Source: Penicillium oxalicum (lineage: Eukaryota; Ascomycota; Eurotiomycetes; Eurotiales; Aspergillaceae). From it: 64,000 bases of DNA. The notes under the pieces are model-generated. The model made no database searches, was not told where the DNA came from, and saw nothing but the letters and a program-made list of their open reading frames with translations. Numbering within the stretch: position 1 is the stretch's first letter; each line of letters opens with the position of its first letter. A program made the translations under genes and the position numbers. Positions 24,169 to 36,290 of the stretch are shown piece by piece. Where the stretch lies: contig NC_064656.1 of NCBI RefSeq assembly GCF_001723175.1, positions 2,480,001 to 2,544,000 of the forward strand, in the 5' to 3' direction.

Positions 24169-25684
24169 ATGCTTTACACGCACGCTACTATCATCACTGT
24201 AGATGGCACCCGTCGGATCGTCGACGATGGGGCCATTCGCGTACAAGGAGACCTCATTGCCGATATTGGAAAGTCTGCGGTGCTCAAAGATCGCTATCCG
24301 GAGGATGATGAACATGATCTGTCCGGTCGCATCATCATTCCCGGACTGGTCTCGACCCACATGCATACAGCCCAGACACTGCTGCGCGGCACTGCGGATG
24401 ATCTGGAGCTGGTGTCGTGGTTGTGCGAGCGCATCTGGGTGCTGCAGGGCAATTTCACCGAGGCAGACGGGTATGCGGCGGCGCGACTCAGCATTGGAGA
24501 AATGCTCAAGTCGGGCACGACATGTTTCTTGGAGAGCATGGTGAGTTCTTCCACTCGACTTACATGCCCATCTGCTGACTCGGGTGTAGTTTGCCAATCG
24601 CTATGGCTTTGATGGTCTGGCTCGCGCGGTGGAAGAGTCCGGAATTCGGGGCTGCTTGGGTAAGATCGTGATGGACATTGCCAAGTATGCCAAAGACGAT
24701 GCGTGGGCGATGCATCCGGGTCTCGTTGAAGATCGCGAGACGTCCCTCGTTGGCACACTGCAGATGTGGGAGAAGTGGAACGGTGCCGCCAACGATCGCA
24801 TTCGCGTCTGGTTTGGTGCTCGAACACCGGGCGGGTGAGTTTCGTCCAGCAGGCGCATACATGCATGCAGCTTTTCTATGTGATTTGTAATGTGCTAACC
24901 CTCGAGTAAAAGCGTTTCTGATGCCTTGTACAAGGAGATGACCGCCTTGTCGCGTGAGAAACACATCCCGATCACCATGCATTGTGCCGAAGTCAAGGCC
25001 GATCGGGACTTTTTCGCCTCCGTGTCGCACACACCCATGTCGTACTGCGAGTCTGTGGGCCTATTGGGCCCATCCACTGTTCTGGTGCACATGGTTCATC
25101 TGGACGATTCCGACATCAAAACCCTCGCAGCATCCGGCACTCACGTCGCGCATTGCCCGACCTCCAACGCAAAACTCGCCTCGGGAATCTGCCGCGTCCC
25201 AGACCTGCAGCGCGCGGACGTCAATGTTGGCTTAGGTACGGACGGGGCCCCGTGCAACAACACTTGTGATCTTTTGCAGGAGATGAAGTTAGCAGCCATC
25301 ATCCACAAGAGCATCTCATATGACCCCACCGCGGTCCCCGCCGAGTCTGTCCTTGAGATGGCTACCATTAACGGGGCCAGGGCATTGGGCTTGCAAGACC
25401 GCATTGGAAGTCTGGAGATTGGCAAGAAGGCAGACTTTGTAGCCATTGATGTCCGAGGCATTCACAACCAGCCTTGGCATAACCCCGTCAGCGCAGTCGT
25501 CTATACTGTGACCGGTCGTGACGTCGACGTGGTGGTTGTCGATGGCAGAATGCTTGTCCAGAACGGTGAACTGCTGACCATGAATGAGCAGGAGATTGTC
25601 GAGGAGGCTCAGAGACGCAGTCGCGAAGTTATTGAACGTGCAGGCCTCACTAGTAAAGTGAAGAGTCGCTGGCCTATCGAATAA
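24169..25684 (+). CDS. Metal-dependent amidohydrolase (SAH/MTA deaminase - chlorohydrolase family)
   Basis: The join is 24169-24540, 24590-24834, 24913-25684, giving 462 residues. I chose the ATG at 24169, which starts the N-terminal beta-sandwich (MLYTHATIITVDG); upstream in frame there is only a GTG. This is the ATZ/TRZ-like branch of the amidohydrolase superfamily, a TIM barrel that hydrolytically deaminates or dechlorinates purine- or triazine-like rings. Metal and catalytic motifs are intact: HMH at 64-66 in LVSTHMHTAQTLLRG, TMHCAE (His on strand 5), VAHCPTSNAKLASG, and the terminal metal Asp in GLGTDGAPCNN. The C-terminal segment GSLEIGKKADFVAID is typical. The substrate cannot be fixed: S-adenosylhomocysteine/methylthioadenosine deaminase, 8-oxoguanine deaminase or a related base deaminase are all possible. 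Confidence 0.87.
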
Positions 25685-26412
25685 CGGGGAGCTGATTGAC
25701 ACATGCGGATGTGCTCCTGTTGGTCTCTAGTGAGGACAACGGAACAGGCAGATCTCACGACACCCAACTTGCGTTTTTTGTGGATTTATCATTGATTGAC
25801 TTTCTCGAGGAGCCATTGGCGAGCACATAGCCGATCCTTTTTGTATTATTAGTTTATTTCTAACATCGCAATGGCATGATACCCTCGTCGCTTTGATTGA
25901 GTCTGATCTTTCATCTCTCAGTAGGTTCTCATCCGTTCTCAAGGTGTACACCTCGCACATTCAACTTACTTGGCGGGCCGAAGGTAGCCAGGGTTTCTTT
26001 CTCGCCTTTGATGCCCCGTATTTTGTACCATTGTCTGACCTAAGACTCCAGTGATTCTCAAGGATTATGTTGGATTGAGTCAACGTCAAATACATATTTC
26101 CTACAATCTAGCTAGACAGATCTGTATTTTTCTCTGTTTTTCTAGGCTTGATTACTGATTATCACCGTCGGGTGTGTACTACATGGGATGATTCGTGTAT
26201 CCATTGGTTCCTGGTCCACCACGTCTAATCGAAAATTGCGCAGATGACTTGACCGATCAAGGATGCCCACCTACTCGAGAAATCGTTTCATGATTTACAA
26301 AATTCGGCGTGCACAGGTACTAGAAGTGGCTCATGTCCACTCGTTCAGGCCGGCGGGCATAGAAAGTGACATCATGCCGTGAGGCGTATGTTGATTTTGA
26401 TTGATAACTTCT

Positions 26413-26426
26413 CCCCCCCCCCCCCC
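26413..26426 (+). repeat. Homopolymer tract, 14 C
   Basis: A run of 14 cytosines directly followed by GGCGCCCGGGC, so the site is locally very GC-rich. The tract length is uncertain. Confidence 0.9.
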
Positions 26427-27100
26427 GGCGCCCGGGCTGATAGTTCAATTCCTCAAGAGCAAGCATGCAAGGTCATCTGGAGGTAGCATCTCAGCACAGT
26501 GTGTCACGACAATCCATTGTCCAAAAAAAGCCATCAGTTGAGTCCGTATCCACAAACAGTGATGTCAGCGTGACTGTGTCTTGCCTTTCCTAATAAGCCT
26601 GCAGGTGATCATCTCGCAATAGCAATATCGACAGCATTGAAATAAATTTTACTCGTCTAGTTCATCTCATTAAATCTTTTTTAGGCCATTCACAATCGCA
26701 ACATGAGTGCTGTCCACGTTTGATATGACGTGACCCCACCATAGCAGTGACGAATCAGATTGATTATTTTAGATAGGGGTCAACACTTTACGATTCATGG
26801 CGGTCGGCGCAGAGCGACTGTGGCTGAGCTGGTCTGTCGCTAAGTGGACAGAGCGGAGGAGATAAGCCGTCGATCGTTCCACACATGACGTGCCAGGCGT
26901 TGAATTCGCCCACGCCAAGTCTGTTCTTGTCTTTACGCCACTCCCTTCACTGTCCGCTCACTGCTTATTTGGGAAGACCACTCTAACACTTGGCGCACAC
27001 GGGGTGTCACCATTGACGACAGAAGAGTTGAAGGAGGGGGGGATGATGATCATCATCATCAAGTGTACGCCATCGCGCTGATGAGCGAGTTGCGCTCACC

Positions 27101-27107
27101 TATAAAT
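27101..27107 (+). promoter_or_regulatory. TATA box (TATAAAT) of the small basic protein gene
   Basis: TATAAAT lies about 170 bases upstream of the start codon, leaving room for a CA-rich leader of roughly 130 bases. It is the clearest TATA box of the window and suggests a strongly or conditionally expressed gene. Confidence 0.5.
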
Positions 27108-27269
27108 CCATCAAGATCCGCCGGAGCGTACCTTATTTTCTATATCCATAATACCAACAACCTCACTAAATAGCCATCATACACAGTGCCCTATCACGGA
27201 CATTCTACCACACTCTTCCACCAAATCCACTTTGACCTTCCAAATCCTCTCCACATTACCACAGTCACC

Positions 27270-27714
27270 ATGTTGCGCCGCTCTCATCGCCCAACTACTA
27301 CCACCACCCGCGAGACCAAGCCCTCGCTCATGACCCGGCTGAAGGGGCCTAACGCCCGTACCAAGACTACCAAGACCAAGACCACTACTACCCGTCACGG
27401 TCCTGCGACAACCACGACTCACAGTCATCGCACCTCAAAGCGTCACGCTGCCACCACCCAGCCTGCTCACCACCACAAGCGCAAGACCACCATGGGTGAT
27501 AAGGTTTCAGGTGCCATGACCAAGTTGAAGGGTACTCTGACTGGCCGACCAGGTGTGAAGGTAAGTTGGTGAACAATCGACATGGGGCAATGATGCCCGT
27601 CCCGGAAGTCCGAGGTCAAACTGAAGTGCTAACCACATTCCTTCTTAGGCTGCTGGTACTCGTCGCATGCACGGCACCGATGGTCGCGGAAGCCGTCACC
27701 ATGCTGCCTATTAA
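27270..27714 (+). CDS. Small basic Thr/His/Arg/Lys-rich protein, function unknown
   Basis: The join is 27270-27560, 27649-27714, giving 118 residues. The start codon has an ideal context (GTCACCATG), and the splice sites AAG|GTAAGT and CTTAG|GCT are consensus. The protein is very basic, with runs such as TTTTTRETK and TKTTKTKTTTTRHG, conserved-looking blocks SLMTRLKGPNARTK and MGDKVSGAMTKLKGTLTGRP, and a C-terminus GTRRMHGTDGRGSRHHAAY. I see no signal peptide and no membrane helix. I recall similar short proteins in other Eurotiales but no established function. The composition suggests nucleic-acid or phospholipid binding, which is only inference. The intron, TATA box and start context together make it a real gene despite its small size. 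Confidence 0.75.
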
Positions 27715-28620
27715 AGGCACCCACTCTCTCACCCTTTTTGGATGTTGGATACCCTCTTGTCTTACGAATCATGCCCACTGTATACTAGTCTCTGTATTAT
27801 AAGCGATGGATTTAATGACTGTGATACTCACGCCTTGAACAACATATGATCAAAGTTCCTCCCCGTGAGATACTGAACCTATTTACAAAGGTAATTACCT
27901 GATACCTAGCGTACTATTCTTTTCATCTTGAAACATAACCAGTCTACAAGCCCACATATCCACGTACATACCTATGATGGTTGTATAGCAGGGGGGCTAC
28001 CTTGTCTTACTCGTCCAGGACCGTGCGCGAGATTTAATAGTTTCGAGCCCTGAGTTCTCGGTGTGGCTGCGAGACAAGGTAAGCAAACATATTTCATCGC
28101 CCGGCTCTAAAGTCACTACGAATTCAAGACTTGGGTTATCCTCGATGGATTTCGTACATCTTAGGAATTAGGCGTGGGGCCGATATTCTTCAAAAAGCTT
28201 TGAACCTACACGGAGACATTTTTATCCACGTATGGTCGTCGTGGGATGGGACGTTCTACCAATGCTTGGCTGTCGTGGTGCCATCACATCAGACTGAACC
28301 TACTCGGAAGAAGAGTGACAATCATCTTACCCCACAAAGATGTACCATATTGTTCTGAATTAAGCTGCGTTCTATGGTTACATCGTGGCAAGAATCGATC
28401 CTTCCATGCGGGGTGGAATTGAAAAGGGAGCGATGCGTGACGCAGACAAAGTTGCAGGGATGCCGTTTGCGTATAGCAGTCGCTCCTCTCCTGGTAAGCA
28501 GATGATCTTCTGTGTCCCAGGTCTTTTAAACAATTTGAAGACTGCTACAAATTTCCTAAATTCATTTTCTCACTCTTAGAACTGTGACCCGAAGTTACTG
28601 GTTCTCTCTCGACCTCTCTC
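27715..28620. other. Intergenic, 0.9 kb
   Basis: It carries the 3' UTR of the small basic protein gene and the promoter of the carboxylesterase. Short open frames at 28131-28579 lack any recognisable feature. Confidence 0.5.
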
Positions 28621-30323
28621 ATGAAGGCCATCATCCTGGTGGCAGGCTTCCTGGGAGGTCTCGGATCCGCCTCACCTCTCCTCCGGGCGAGAGACTCCCT
28701 CACAACCCACTCACCTGTCGTGGATCTCGGATATTCTCAGTATCAAGGTGTGGCACTCAGCAACGACGTTGATGAGTATTTGGGCATGAGATATGCTGCG
28801 CCTCCGATTCGAGATTTGAGGTTCCGAGGTCCGCGGGACCCCGAGCAGATGGAGGGGGTGCAAGATGCGACCGCGGTACGCTGCTCAACAATTTTATCCC
28901 CGCAGAATCCAATAATGATCTAGTCAGATGGACTGATTCGTTTTAGTTTGGGCCAATTTGTGTTGGGGTCGGCCAACATACGACCGATTCCCGGGGAGAA
29001 GACTGTCTCTTTGTCAACGTGTGGCGTCCGTCGAATGCAACTGCCGAGTCCAGTCTGCCTGTGTGGTTATTCATACAAGGCGGCGGATACGCAGATGACT
29101 CAAATTTCAACTACAACGGCAGCGACGTCGTCAAACAATCCGGGGGTAACATTGTCTTTGTCAATTTCAACTACCGGGTGGGTGCGTTGGGCTTCTTGGC
29201 GAGTGAAGCTGTGCGTCGGGATGGAGACCTGAACGCCGGTTTGCTTGATCAACGAAAACTGCTTGCTTGGGTGCAGCGGCATATTCGTCAGTTTGGCGGA
29301 GATCCCCAACATGTTGTGATTCACGGCGCCTCTGCTGGTGCGGGCTCCGTGGCCCATCACTTGACAGCCTACCATGGTGAAAATATGAATCTCTTTGCCG
29401 GAGCCGTTGCGGAGTCGCCCTTCTGGCCAACCCTGCGCACCGTGGCCGAGATGGAATTCCAGTACAAGCGTTTCGCGGAAGATGTGGGTTGCGGCGCAGC
29501 GACTGACACGCTTGCTTGTCTTCGTGCCGTGGACATTGCCACGATCATGCAATACGACGTGGTCATGCCCTTTCCGGGTGGAAGCGACTCGCCGAAGCCA
29601 TTGTGGTACTTTTTGCCGGTGGTGGATGGATCTTTGATCACGGATGGACTGTACAACCTTTTCGAACAGGACCAATTCGTCCATGTACCTCTCATGGTCA
29701 CATCTGACACCAATGAAGGGACGGCGTTTGCTTACAATGCTTCCAGTCCCCAAGAGGTTGCCCAATTCCTCAAAAATAACTATCCGGGGCTCAACGAGGA
29801 GCAACTGGGACGGATCAACCAGGCGTATCCGCTCATGGATCCTCTACCGAAGCATGCTGCATATTTTCCGTCGGCAGCCCAGGCGTACGGCGAGTCAACG
29901 TTCACGTGTGCGGGCAATGAAATGGCGGCACGTATGGCCCAGTACTTCTCTCCCGATCGCGTCTGGAATTATCGCTTCAACGTGCTGGACCCGAAGAATG
30001 CGGCGGCCGGGCTGGGTGTACCTCATGTGTTTGAGCTCCCCGCTGTATTCGGGCTGGGGGACACGAATCAAGCGTCTGGGACGTATGCCAATACCGATGC
30101 CGAAATTGTTCCACTGACAATGGACTACTACATCAGTTTTGTGAGATCGCTTGATCCCAATCTGTATCGATACGAAGATGCGCCATTTTGGCAGACTTGG
30201 GGTGACGGCCAAGGACAAAGACTGAAGATTCAGACGGGCTCGACCGCGATGGAACCGGTCCCAGAAGACCAAGTCCATCGGTGTGAGCTGTGGAAGAGAC
30301 TGGCGTCATTTACCGAACAATAA
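28621..30323 (+). CDS. Secreted type-B carboxylesterase
   Basis: The join is 28621-28875, 28947-30323, giving 543 residues. An N-terminal signal peptide (MKAIILVAGFLGGLGSASP) implies secretion. It is an alpha/beta-hydrolase of the cholinesterase/lipase type that hydrolyses carboxylic esters. The oxyanion-hole loop is FIQGGGY, and the nucleophile elbow is HGASAGAGS with Ser214. The acid is Glu342 in SDTNEGTAF and the base His445 in GVPHVFELP, so the triad is complete. EDCLFVNVWRP is the second family signature. Substrates in this family range from lipids and feruloyl esters to mycotoxins, and sequence alone does not decide. The neighbours are unrelated. The single intron joins ATAV to FGPICVG in frame. 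Confidence 0.92.
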
Positions 30324-31206
30324 ACATATTCGTTGAGGTCAATTCAATCGTAGCGCCATCATCTTCCTTGCATCTCTTATACAAGAGCCAGTATAGGCAA
30401 CAGTTCAAGCATCAGATACTTGTGTCAGTCCCTGGAATGATCACCCTCTATTTGTTTTTTTTCTTGTGTTTTGACCTGAGTGAAGCCACAACAATCGCTT
30501 GCATCTTGTAGGTATTTCTATTTCGCCTCCTCTCACTCCGACTAAGGTTCGATCTCAAGACGTCCTTATTTGTGCAAAATGAGAAGGGTCGCTCCGAGAA
30601 GCTCGTACTGCCACCACCATTATTGTGGGTAGGTACTTGGCTCAACGCCTGACAGAAGTCACGCGTATCTTTTGGCACGTGAGAGCCTCACAAACGAAGA
30701 CTGAGACTTCCGCAAGTCCTTTTCTCCAAGTCCGCAATCCAGGTACGCCATCATTTTAATGTTCGCAGTGAACAAAAGACTCTTTTTGAACATTTCACGT
30801 ACTACCTAACACCCTCTTGTTGGATCTTCTTGCCAAGCTATGGCCAGTCAGGTAACTCGACTTCGACTGGGTCTTGGGGGCACTCCCGGCCTCATGGCAC
30901 TGTCCAGTCTGCACTGTCCGTAGTCTCTTCAACCTTGGCCGAGGTGCGGGGTTACCAAACCTTCTCACTCGCCCCCGTCAGATCCTCGATCCGATGCACG
31001 AGCAAACCGGAAGGCATGCAAGATGCGGCCTTGTCCCCGAATCCGGGGAACCGCTCTATCGCCCCACTCACCTGACATGCTTCTGCTCGTGAGGAGATCG
31101 TTGGTCGCACCCGCAACTGATACATTATGTCTAGTTTCAATGATGTGACCCGGAACGGAGCTCCTCTTGACACACTCATATTTGTTCATCGACATTCTTC
31201 AACGAG
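30324..31206. other. Intergenic, 0.88 kb
   Basis: It holds the 3' end of the carboxylesterase gene and the promoter of the F-box gene. The open frames on both strands at 30830-31195 overlap each other and show no domain, so I do not call them. Confidence 0.5.
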
Positions 31207-32385
31207 ATGGTTTCTGGCTCTCCCAGCTTCGATTTCGGGTTCCCTTCTCTCGCAGTCGAGCTGGTTGAGCTGATCACGGCTTACCTCGACAACAACTCTT
31301 TGCTTGACCTCCGCGTGACGTGTCGCGGTCTTCAGAAGAAGACGTTCAACCAATTTTCTCGTCGTTTCTTCTCGTCCGTCAAGACAGATTTGTCCGTAGA
31401 TAGTCTGGGCCGCATCGAAGCGCTCTCCCGTCATCAGGCACTTCGTCGTCAAGTACAAGGCTTGGCATTCATGCTCCAGAATGGTGTCGGGGAGGGACTA
31501 TCGTGGGATCGACATCCCTGGGGTCCTCTGTCAGCCCCGCTGGAGATTGCAGAGATTGAACGTCTGCGCGATAGTCTCGTCCACCGATTCACAAATTGTC
31601 GCTCATTTTTCATCTTCTGTCGATATCCAGAGGGACATCCGGACATGAGCCGGGTGACCGTTTCCGACGCCGTGGCGGTGTTTTTCGCATTGCTTATGGA
31701 TGCGCAAATTTCCGCGACATCGTTTCATTTGGTGTACGCCAACAAGTACTCTCGCACTCTCGTCATGGATATGCGACGGATGCCGAAACTTATTTATAGA
31801 CAACCTCAATTCAGAGCAGTTTGGTCAAATTTGCAGAAACTGTCGCTCGAGCAGTACCTCACTCTCGACAACTTTGTGTTTCTGCTCGAACTCGTGCTCA
31901 ATGCTCCGAATCTTCGGACACTCCTCCTCAATTTGGGCTCGCATGACCTTGCCAGTGAATTCATGCATGAAGTAGCCGAAACGGCCTCATTTTCCCAACT
32001 GCAAGAGCTGGCCTTATTCAGAACCGCGGTACAAATACCTGATTTGAAGAAAATCCTGCACGGGTTGCGGGGTAGCCTGACCAACCTGACATTATATCAT
32101 GTCTCGCTGACACCAGACGAGAATTGGGTTTCTGTTTTGGAAGAGTTGAGCTCGAACTTTGAATCTCTGCAAAGTATCTCCCTCTATTATTTGTGGGCGA
32201 CAGCGCCGACGAAAGAACTGCTCTCGTTTCCGGATATACATAAAGCTCCAGAGTTACACGGGACCCCTAAGGAGAAGCTGCACATGTTATATTCGGAGAG
32301 TCTCCAGAGTCCTTCTGTCTTGGGAATTGAGTATTCGGGGTCGAAGATGCCATATGTCTTGAAACTTTTGCAGGCAACCTCCTAG
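31207..32385 (+). CDS. F-box domain protein
   Basis: This is a single-exon gene of 392 residues. Residues 11-50 form an F-box-like motif (FPSLAVELVELITAYLDNNS followed by LLDLRVTCRGLQKKT), the Skp1-binding adaptor of SCF ubiquitin ligases. The rest has leucine-rich, irregularly spaced segments (LQKLSLEQYLTL, APNLRTLLLNLGSHD, LTNLTLYHVSLTPDENW, LQSISLYYLW), suggesting a divergent leucine-rich-repeat substrate-binding region. Filamentous fungi carry many such rapidly evolving F-box proteins, and the target cannot be predicted. It is convergent with the GH2 gene, with 312 bases between the stop codons. Confidence 0.8.
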   Translation: MVSGSPSFDFGFPSLAVELVELITAYLDNNSLLDLRVTCRGLQKKTFNQFSRRFFSSVKTDLSVDSLGRIEALSRHQALRRQVQGLAFMLQNGVGEGLSWDRHPWGPLSAPLEIAEIERLRDSLVHRFTNCRSFFIFCRYPEGHPDMSRVTVSDAVAVFFALLMDAQISATSFHLVYANKYSRTLVMDMRRMPKLIYRQPQFRAVWSNLQKLSLEQYLTLDNFVFLLELVLNAPNLRTLLLNLGSHDLASEFMHEVAETASFSQLQELALFRTAVQIPDLKKILHGLRGSLTNLTLYHVSLTPDENWVSVLEELSSNFESLQSISLYYLWATAPTKELLSFPDIHKAPELHGTPKEKLHMLYSESLQSPSVLGIEYSGSKMPYVLKLLQATS

Positions 32386-32697
32386 TTTCCCTCATATTTG
32401 AGATTTTCATGCGCGCGATGAAATCGCTCTTTTGTGGAAACACCGCTGATGATGCTTTCCATATGACAGCCGGGGACTTTTAATCTGCCCTTTTAGTATC
32501 CCTGGGTCTGAGGAACTTAGGTGGTTGTTGACTATTTTAGTTCGTATGAACTCCACGGCTACGTTTTTTATAGCGAACCGACTCTTTTTCAATGAAATAA
32601 CGATTTCAGTTGGAACTTTAGCGAATGAAACTGCTCTAGGTATTGTTCTTGATTTGGGCAACGATTCGATACATCTGCTCATTTCCAACTCTGTATC
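32386..32697. other. Intergenic between convergent F-box and GH2 genes
   Basis: This is AT-rich 3' flank of both genes. No feature beyond likely termination regions is visible. Confidence 0.5.
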
Positions 32698-35446
32698 TTA
32701 TTCCCCACTCTGCAACTTCACTTTCTCAACGTTTCGACCAGACAGCTCGAATACAGTCTTGTTGAGATTGCCCTCAAACCGGACGGAAATGGTCAGTTTT
32801 TCCTTAGGCCAAAGGGTCACGTAGTTATCCGACCAAAAGAGGGGCGCAATGGCCGTGCCAGTCGATGAATCAACTGCATGAATTTTGACAAATACGGCTG
32901 GCACATCAGAAGTGTTCTCAAGCTGAACATCTGCGCTCGTCAGGCCATCTTGAGTCTTAACCTGGTCGTTCCTTACGGTAGCCTTCACAGTCGCGGAGGA
33001 GAGACTCTCGAGCTTTTTGAAGTTGGCGTATTCGGTCACGGGGGTGGTATACCAGGTAGAATTGTCCCAATCAAGTACGTCTTTTTGTGTTGAGAGCCAG
33101 TACACGTTTCGACTCAGTTGCTGATTTGTCTTGGTGTCGCGGAGAGTCAGACGCAAGAGGGCGACGTCTTTGATTCGATTAGCCCCGCTGACGGATCCCA
33201 CTTTTTTGGACGAGTTGGGAGTGGTGTGGGCATTGAACGTTGAGCCTGAAATATTCTTTCCATTTGTGTCGATGAGATCGATGGAGACTTGTCTGTCGCC
33301 TGTGAGATCCACAGAGTGATTGATCAACCACACGGTCTTTTTCTCGTAATCGTACGCGACGTGCTCTTTCCGATTGCCAATTTTCGTGCCAAAGTAGGCC
33401 CCCATTGGACTCAGATAGTAGTCAAAGAGCTGCCAGTGGAGGTTCGGCCACGCACTGTTCAGCATCCAGTAGATCGATCCAGTCGCAGGTCGTGATGCAT
33501 TTTGCTTGGCGGAGTATGCCTCGAACTGAGCGCGGGTCGCTTCATAGTCGGCCATCTGGCATTTCAGAATATAGTCTTCAAGATCTGTGGGTTTCCCGTA
33601 GCGAGCGAAGAGGGCGTTGTTGTAAATGGAGCGGTCGTAGAATTGAGAGTCATAGCGAGACATATGGAATTGGTTGGCCTTGGGCTCCGTCCACAGGCGT
33701 TCGAGCTCCTTGTCGGACATAAATCGTTTGAGGCTATTCAGCTCGGGGGTTCCAACTCCTGCTCCGAGCTCGGACCCGAATCCAAATGCCGCGCCTTCTT
33801 GATCGCCGTACCAATAGTTCGGAGGCACCCAGTCGTATGGACCGTCCATCTTCATGCCTGAGGGACCAAGGGCATCTGGGTAGCCGCGCTTACTGGCAGA
33901 GGCTATCACAGGATTATTCCAGTTCATCTGTCTCAGTGCCTCCAGGTAGATCTTTGTAGCACGATCATTAGGCCAGAAGTCAGATCCAACAAGGAACCCG
34001 AGCATTGATGGATGTGCTTGCATCATCTCTGCTTCATGAAGCATTGCTGCTTGGGCGACCGGGTAGTCGGCATTCCCCCATTTCACACCATTTGCCTCAT
34101 CGTTGTACTGTGTTGAGGTCAGCATTGATTCCCGATCGTCGCACTCAAGTGTCAAGGGTAATTCGAACCTCCCAGCCCTCCCACTTGTCGCAGCACTCCC
34201 AGCCGGCAAGGATCATTATACCCATTCGATCAGCCAGCTCGTACAGCGCAGGATGCTCCTGTTTCCCTTCCAAACGAAGAGTATTTAAGCCCATGTCAAG
34301 CATGTACTGGAAAATCTTTTCCATCCGAGCCTCATCAAATCGCATAAACATGTCGGGCCCGTAGCCTCCCCCCATCACCTGGAATGACCGGCCATTGACA
34401 GCAAAGGCAGTATCGTTGTGTTTGTTCACATGCGATGAAACTGTCCGAATCCCAAACTGCTGGGCACGGGTCTTGTCTGATACGGTCATGGCTTTTCCGT
34501 TGGTGCGTACTTCGCCTTGAATGGTGTAGAGAGGCTGATCGCCCCATGTGGCGGGCCACCAGATTGCCGCATTCTTAATCGTGGTTGTGAGAGAAATGGT
34601 TTTTCTCTCACCGGGTTGCAGCTCAAAAGACTGGGCTAGTGAGCCAGCTTTAGACCCCGGTGGGGGCACAATAGTTGCATTCACTGTCCCCTTAATCATG
34701 TTCTTGCTCGCATTGCTCAAGTCCGTGAACAAAGTCACTTGAACTTTTTGGTTTTTCATTGGATCTTTTAGATCAGTCTGCACGCGGAAAGGCGACATTG
34801 AGACTGGCCCGGACTGCGAGATCTCCACTGCTCGCCAGACTCCCGTTCCGTTATCTGAAGGGTATGGATTCCAGTCCACGAACCCCAAGGCAAAATCGCG
34901 GAGATAGTTGGTCGGATAGGCTTGGATGAGCAAGCAGTTTGGTCCTTTTCGGACGTGTTTGGTCACATTGTATCGACGACCTCCATACGAGCCTTGCTGC
35001 GTGTCGCTTCCCACAATCAATTCTCCGTTAAGATAAATGTCTGCCTTGGATGTGATGCCGTGCGTGTGCAGTGTAAAATACTGTTGCTCATCAGGCTGGA
35101 GAGTGAATTCCTCTCGATACAGCCATGGAGACCGAAAGGTTTGATTTGAAGCAAGCTTGTCCAGGTTGTTGGAATAGAACAGCTGCTCGTCATTGTACAC
35201 GCCAGCCTCAATTAGCCCAGCCATGACGGTGCCTCGTGAACCGATGCGATGCCATTTCGACACATCTACCCCAGGCTGTGACAGCTGAGGAATATCTTTT
35301 GATGCATCGAGACTGGACTGTATGTGCCAACCAGGAACGTCGACAATATCGCCGGCGGCTGATACCAGTGGTGCCGAGCTATGACCTGCAGCGTAGGTGC
35401 CAGTGACGCCCACGAGTAGGGCGTTCAGAGCTTGGAACAACTTCAT
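32698..35446 (-). CDS. GH2 exo-beta-1,4-D-glucosaminidase, secreted
   Basis: Exons are 35446-34169 and 34107-32698, giving 895 residues, the usual size of the family. I start at the ATG giving MKLFQALNALLVGVTGTYAAG, a signal peptide. The enzyme releases glucosamine from the non-reducing end of chitosan oligomers. The GH2 layout is an N-terminal jelly roll (SPWLYREEF, YLNGELIVG), Ig-like domains, a TIM barrel and C-terminal beta domains. The barrel contains LRLEGKQEHPALYELADRMG, the likely acid/base Asp469 in LVGSDFWPND and the nucleophile Glu539 in FGSELGAG. This Asp/Glu pair is how the CsxA-type exo-glucosaminidase branch differs from other GH2 enzymes. The intron joins KWEGWE to YNDEANG in phase 0. 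Function is likely chitosan/cell-wall turnover or nutrient use. Confidence 0.93.
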
Positions 35447-35535
35447 AGGTAACAAGCCCTGTGCTATGCTTCACGTCTGTACAGGCAGGATGACCTCTCC
35501 CTGTTCCTGCTCTTGGGGGTAGGGGAGCCGTGGGC

Positions 35536-35543
35536 TTAATATA
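35536..35543 (-). promoter_or_regulatory. TATA-like box of the GH2 gene
   Basis: TATATTAA on the minus strand lies about 90 bases upstream of the GH2 start codon, a normal distance. A CCCCTACCCCC stretch (stress-element-like CCCCT) lies between it and the start. Confidence 0.4.
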
Positions 35544-36218
35544 GTGGTCGAGACTGGAATCCATTCTTTCAATCGCCAAAGTCCCGTCATCCTTCCGGGT
35601 TGTCGTGTCACCGACATGATTGTCGGACCCACGAGGCCTCCGCGCCCGACAAAGGATAAGATTGACCTAATCTGACTGGCTGATGGTTGGACATTCCCGA
35701 GGCCGTCACATCATGGACTAGGAGTTTCTCGGATTTCAAGTCTCTGGTGGGCAAACTGTCGGGCAATCCCATAGGGTCAGATAATGCAACGAACACGATT
35801 TAGCTCTCACTAAGCTTAGCGTTTCAGCACGTGCGTCCGACAAATGCGACCCTGCGCCCTGCAGGATGCCGCCAGTTCGAGAAGCGCCACAACTCGCTGG
35901 ACAACTGTCAACACATGTCCCCATTTCGAGTTCTTTCTTACAGAGGCACTTTTCGAAAAGGATGTTGAGAGTGTTCATTACACTGCATGGTTGGCCCTAT
36001 CTCTCTGTTGTAGACAGACGCTCAAAGTACTCCAATATTCTGCTCTTATTTTCTTTTGCTCTGAGTTCTCTGCCTTTCGATGTAAACGGTGCCCATCGGT
36101 GATGAGATCCTCCTGTTTTCTTTTCTCCAAATCGTAGAGTATATATGATCAGGTACTCGCCTATTGGAACCGATGAACTCGGACCACTTTGTCAGAGTCT
36201 CCTAACTGCCTCTTCCTG

Positions 36219-36290
36219 CCGGCGAAAGCACCGGCAAATGCACCGACTGTAACTTCGGCTAAGCCACCGGCGAATCAACCGGCTGGGGCG
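36219..36290 (+). repeat. Degenerate 12-bp tandem repeat, six units
   Basis: CCGGC or a one-base variant recurs exactly every 12 bases, at 36219, 36231, 36243, 36255, 36267 and 36279. Read in the frame of 36219 the array is open and encodes a Pro/Ala-rich tetrapeptide repeat (PAKA PANA PTVT SAKP PANQ PAGA). A consensus splice donor CAG|GTACGT follows at 36297-36305, and a CTAAC branch-like site precedes it at 36202-36206. It may be a small minisatellite or part of an unrecognised exon. Confidence 0.7.

Larger units (their letters stand above)
25685..27269. other. Intergenic, 1.6 kb
   Basis: It holds the amidohydrolase 3' end, a 14-base C tract (26413-26426) and the promoter of the small basic protein gene with a TATA box at 27101. 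No gene or RNA was recognised. Confidence 0.5.
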
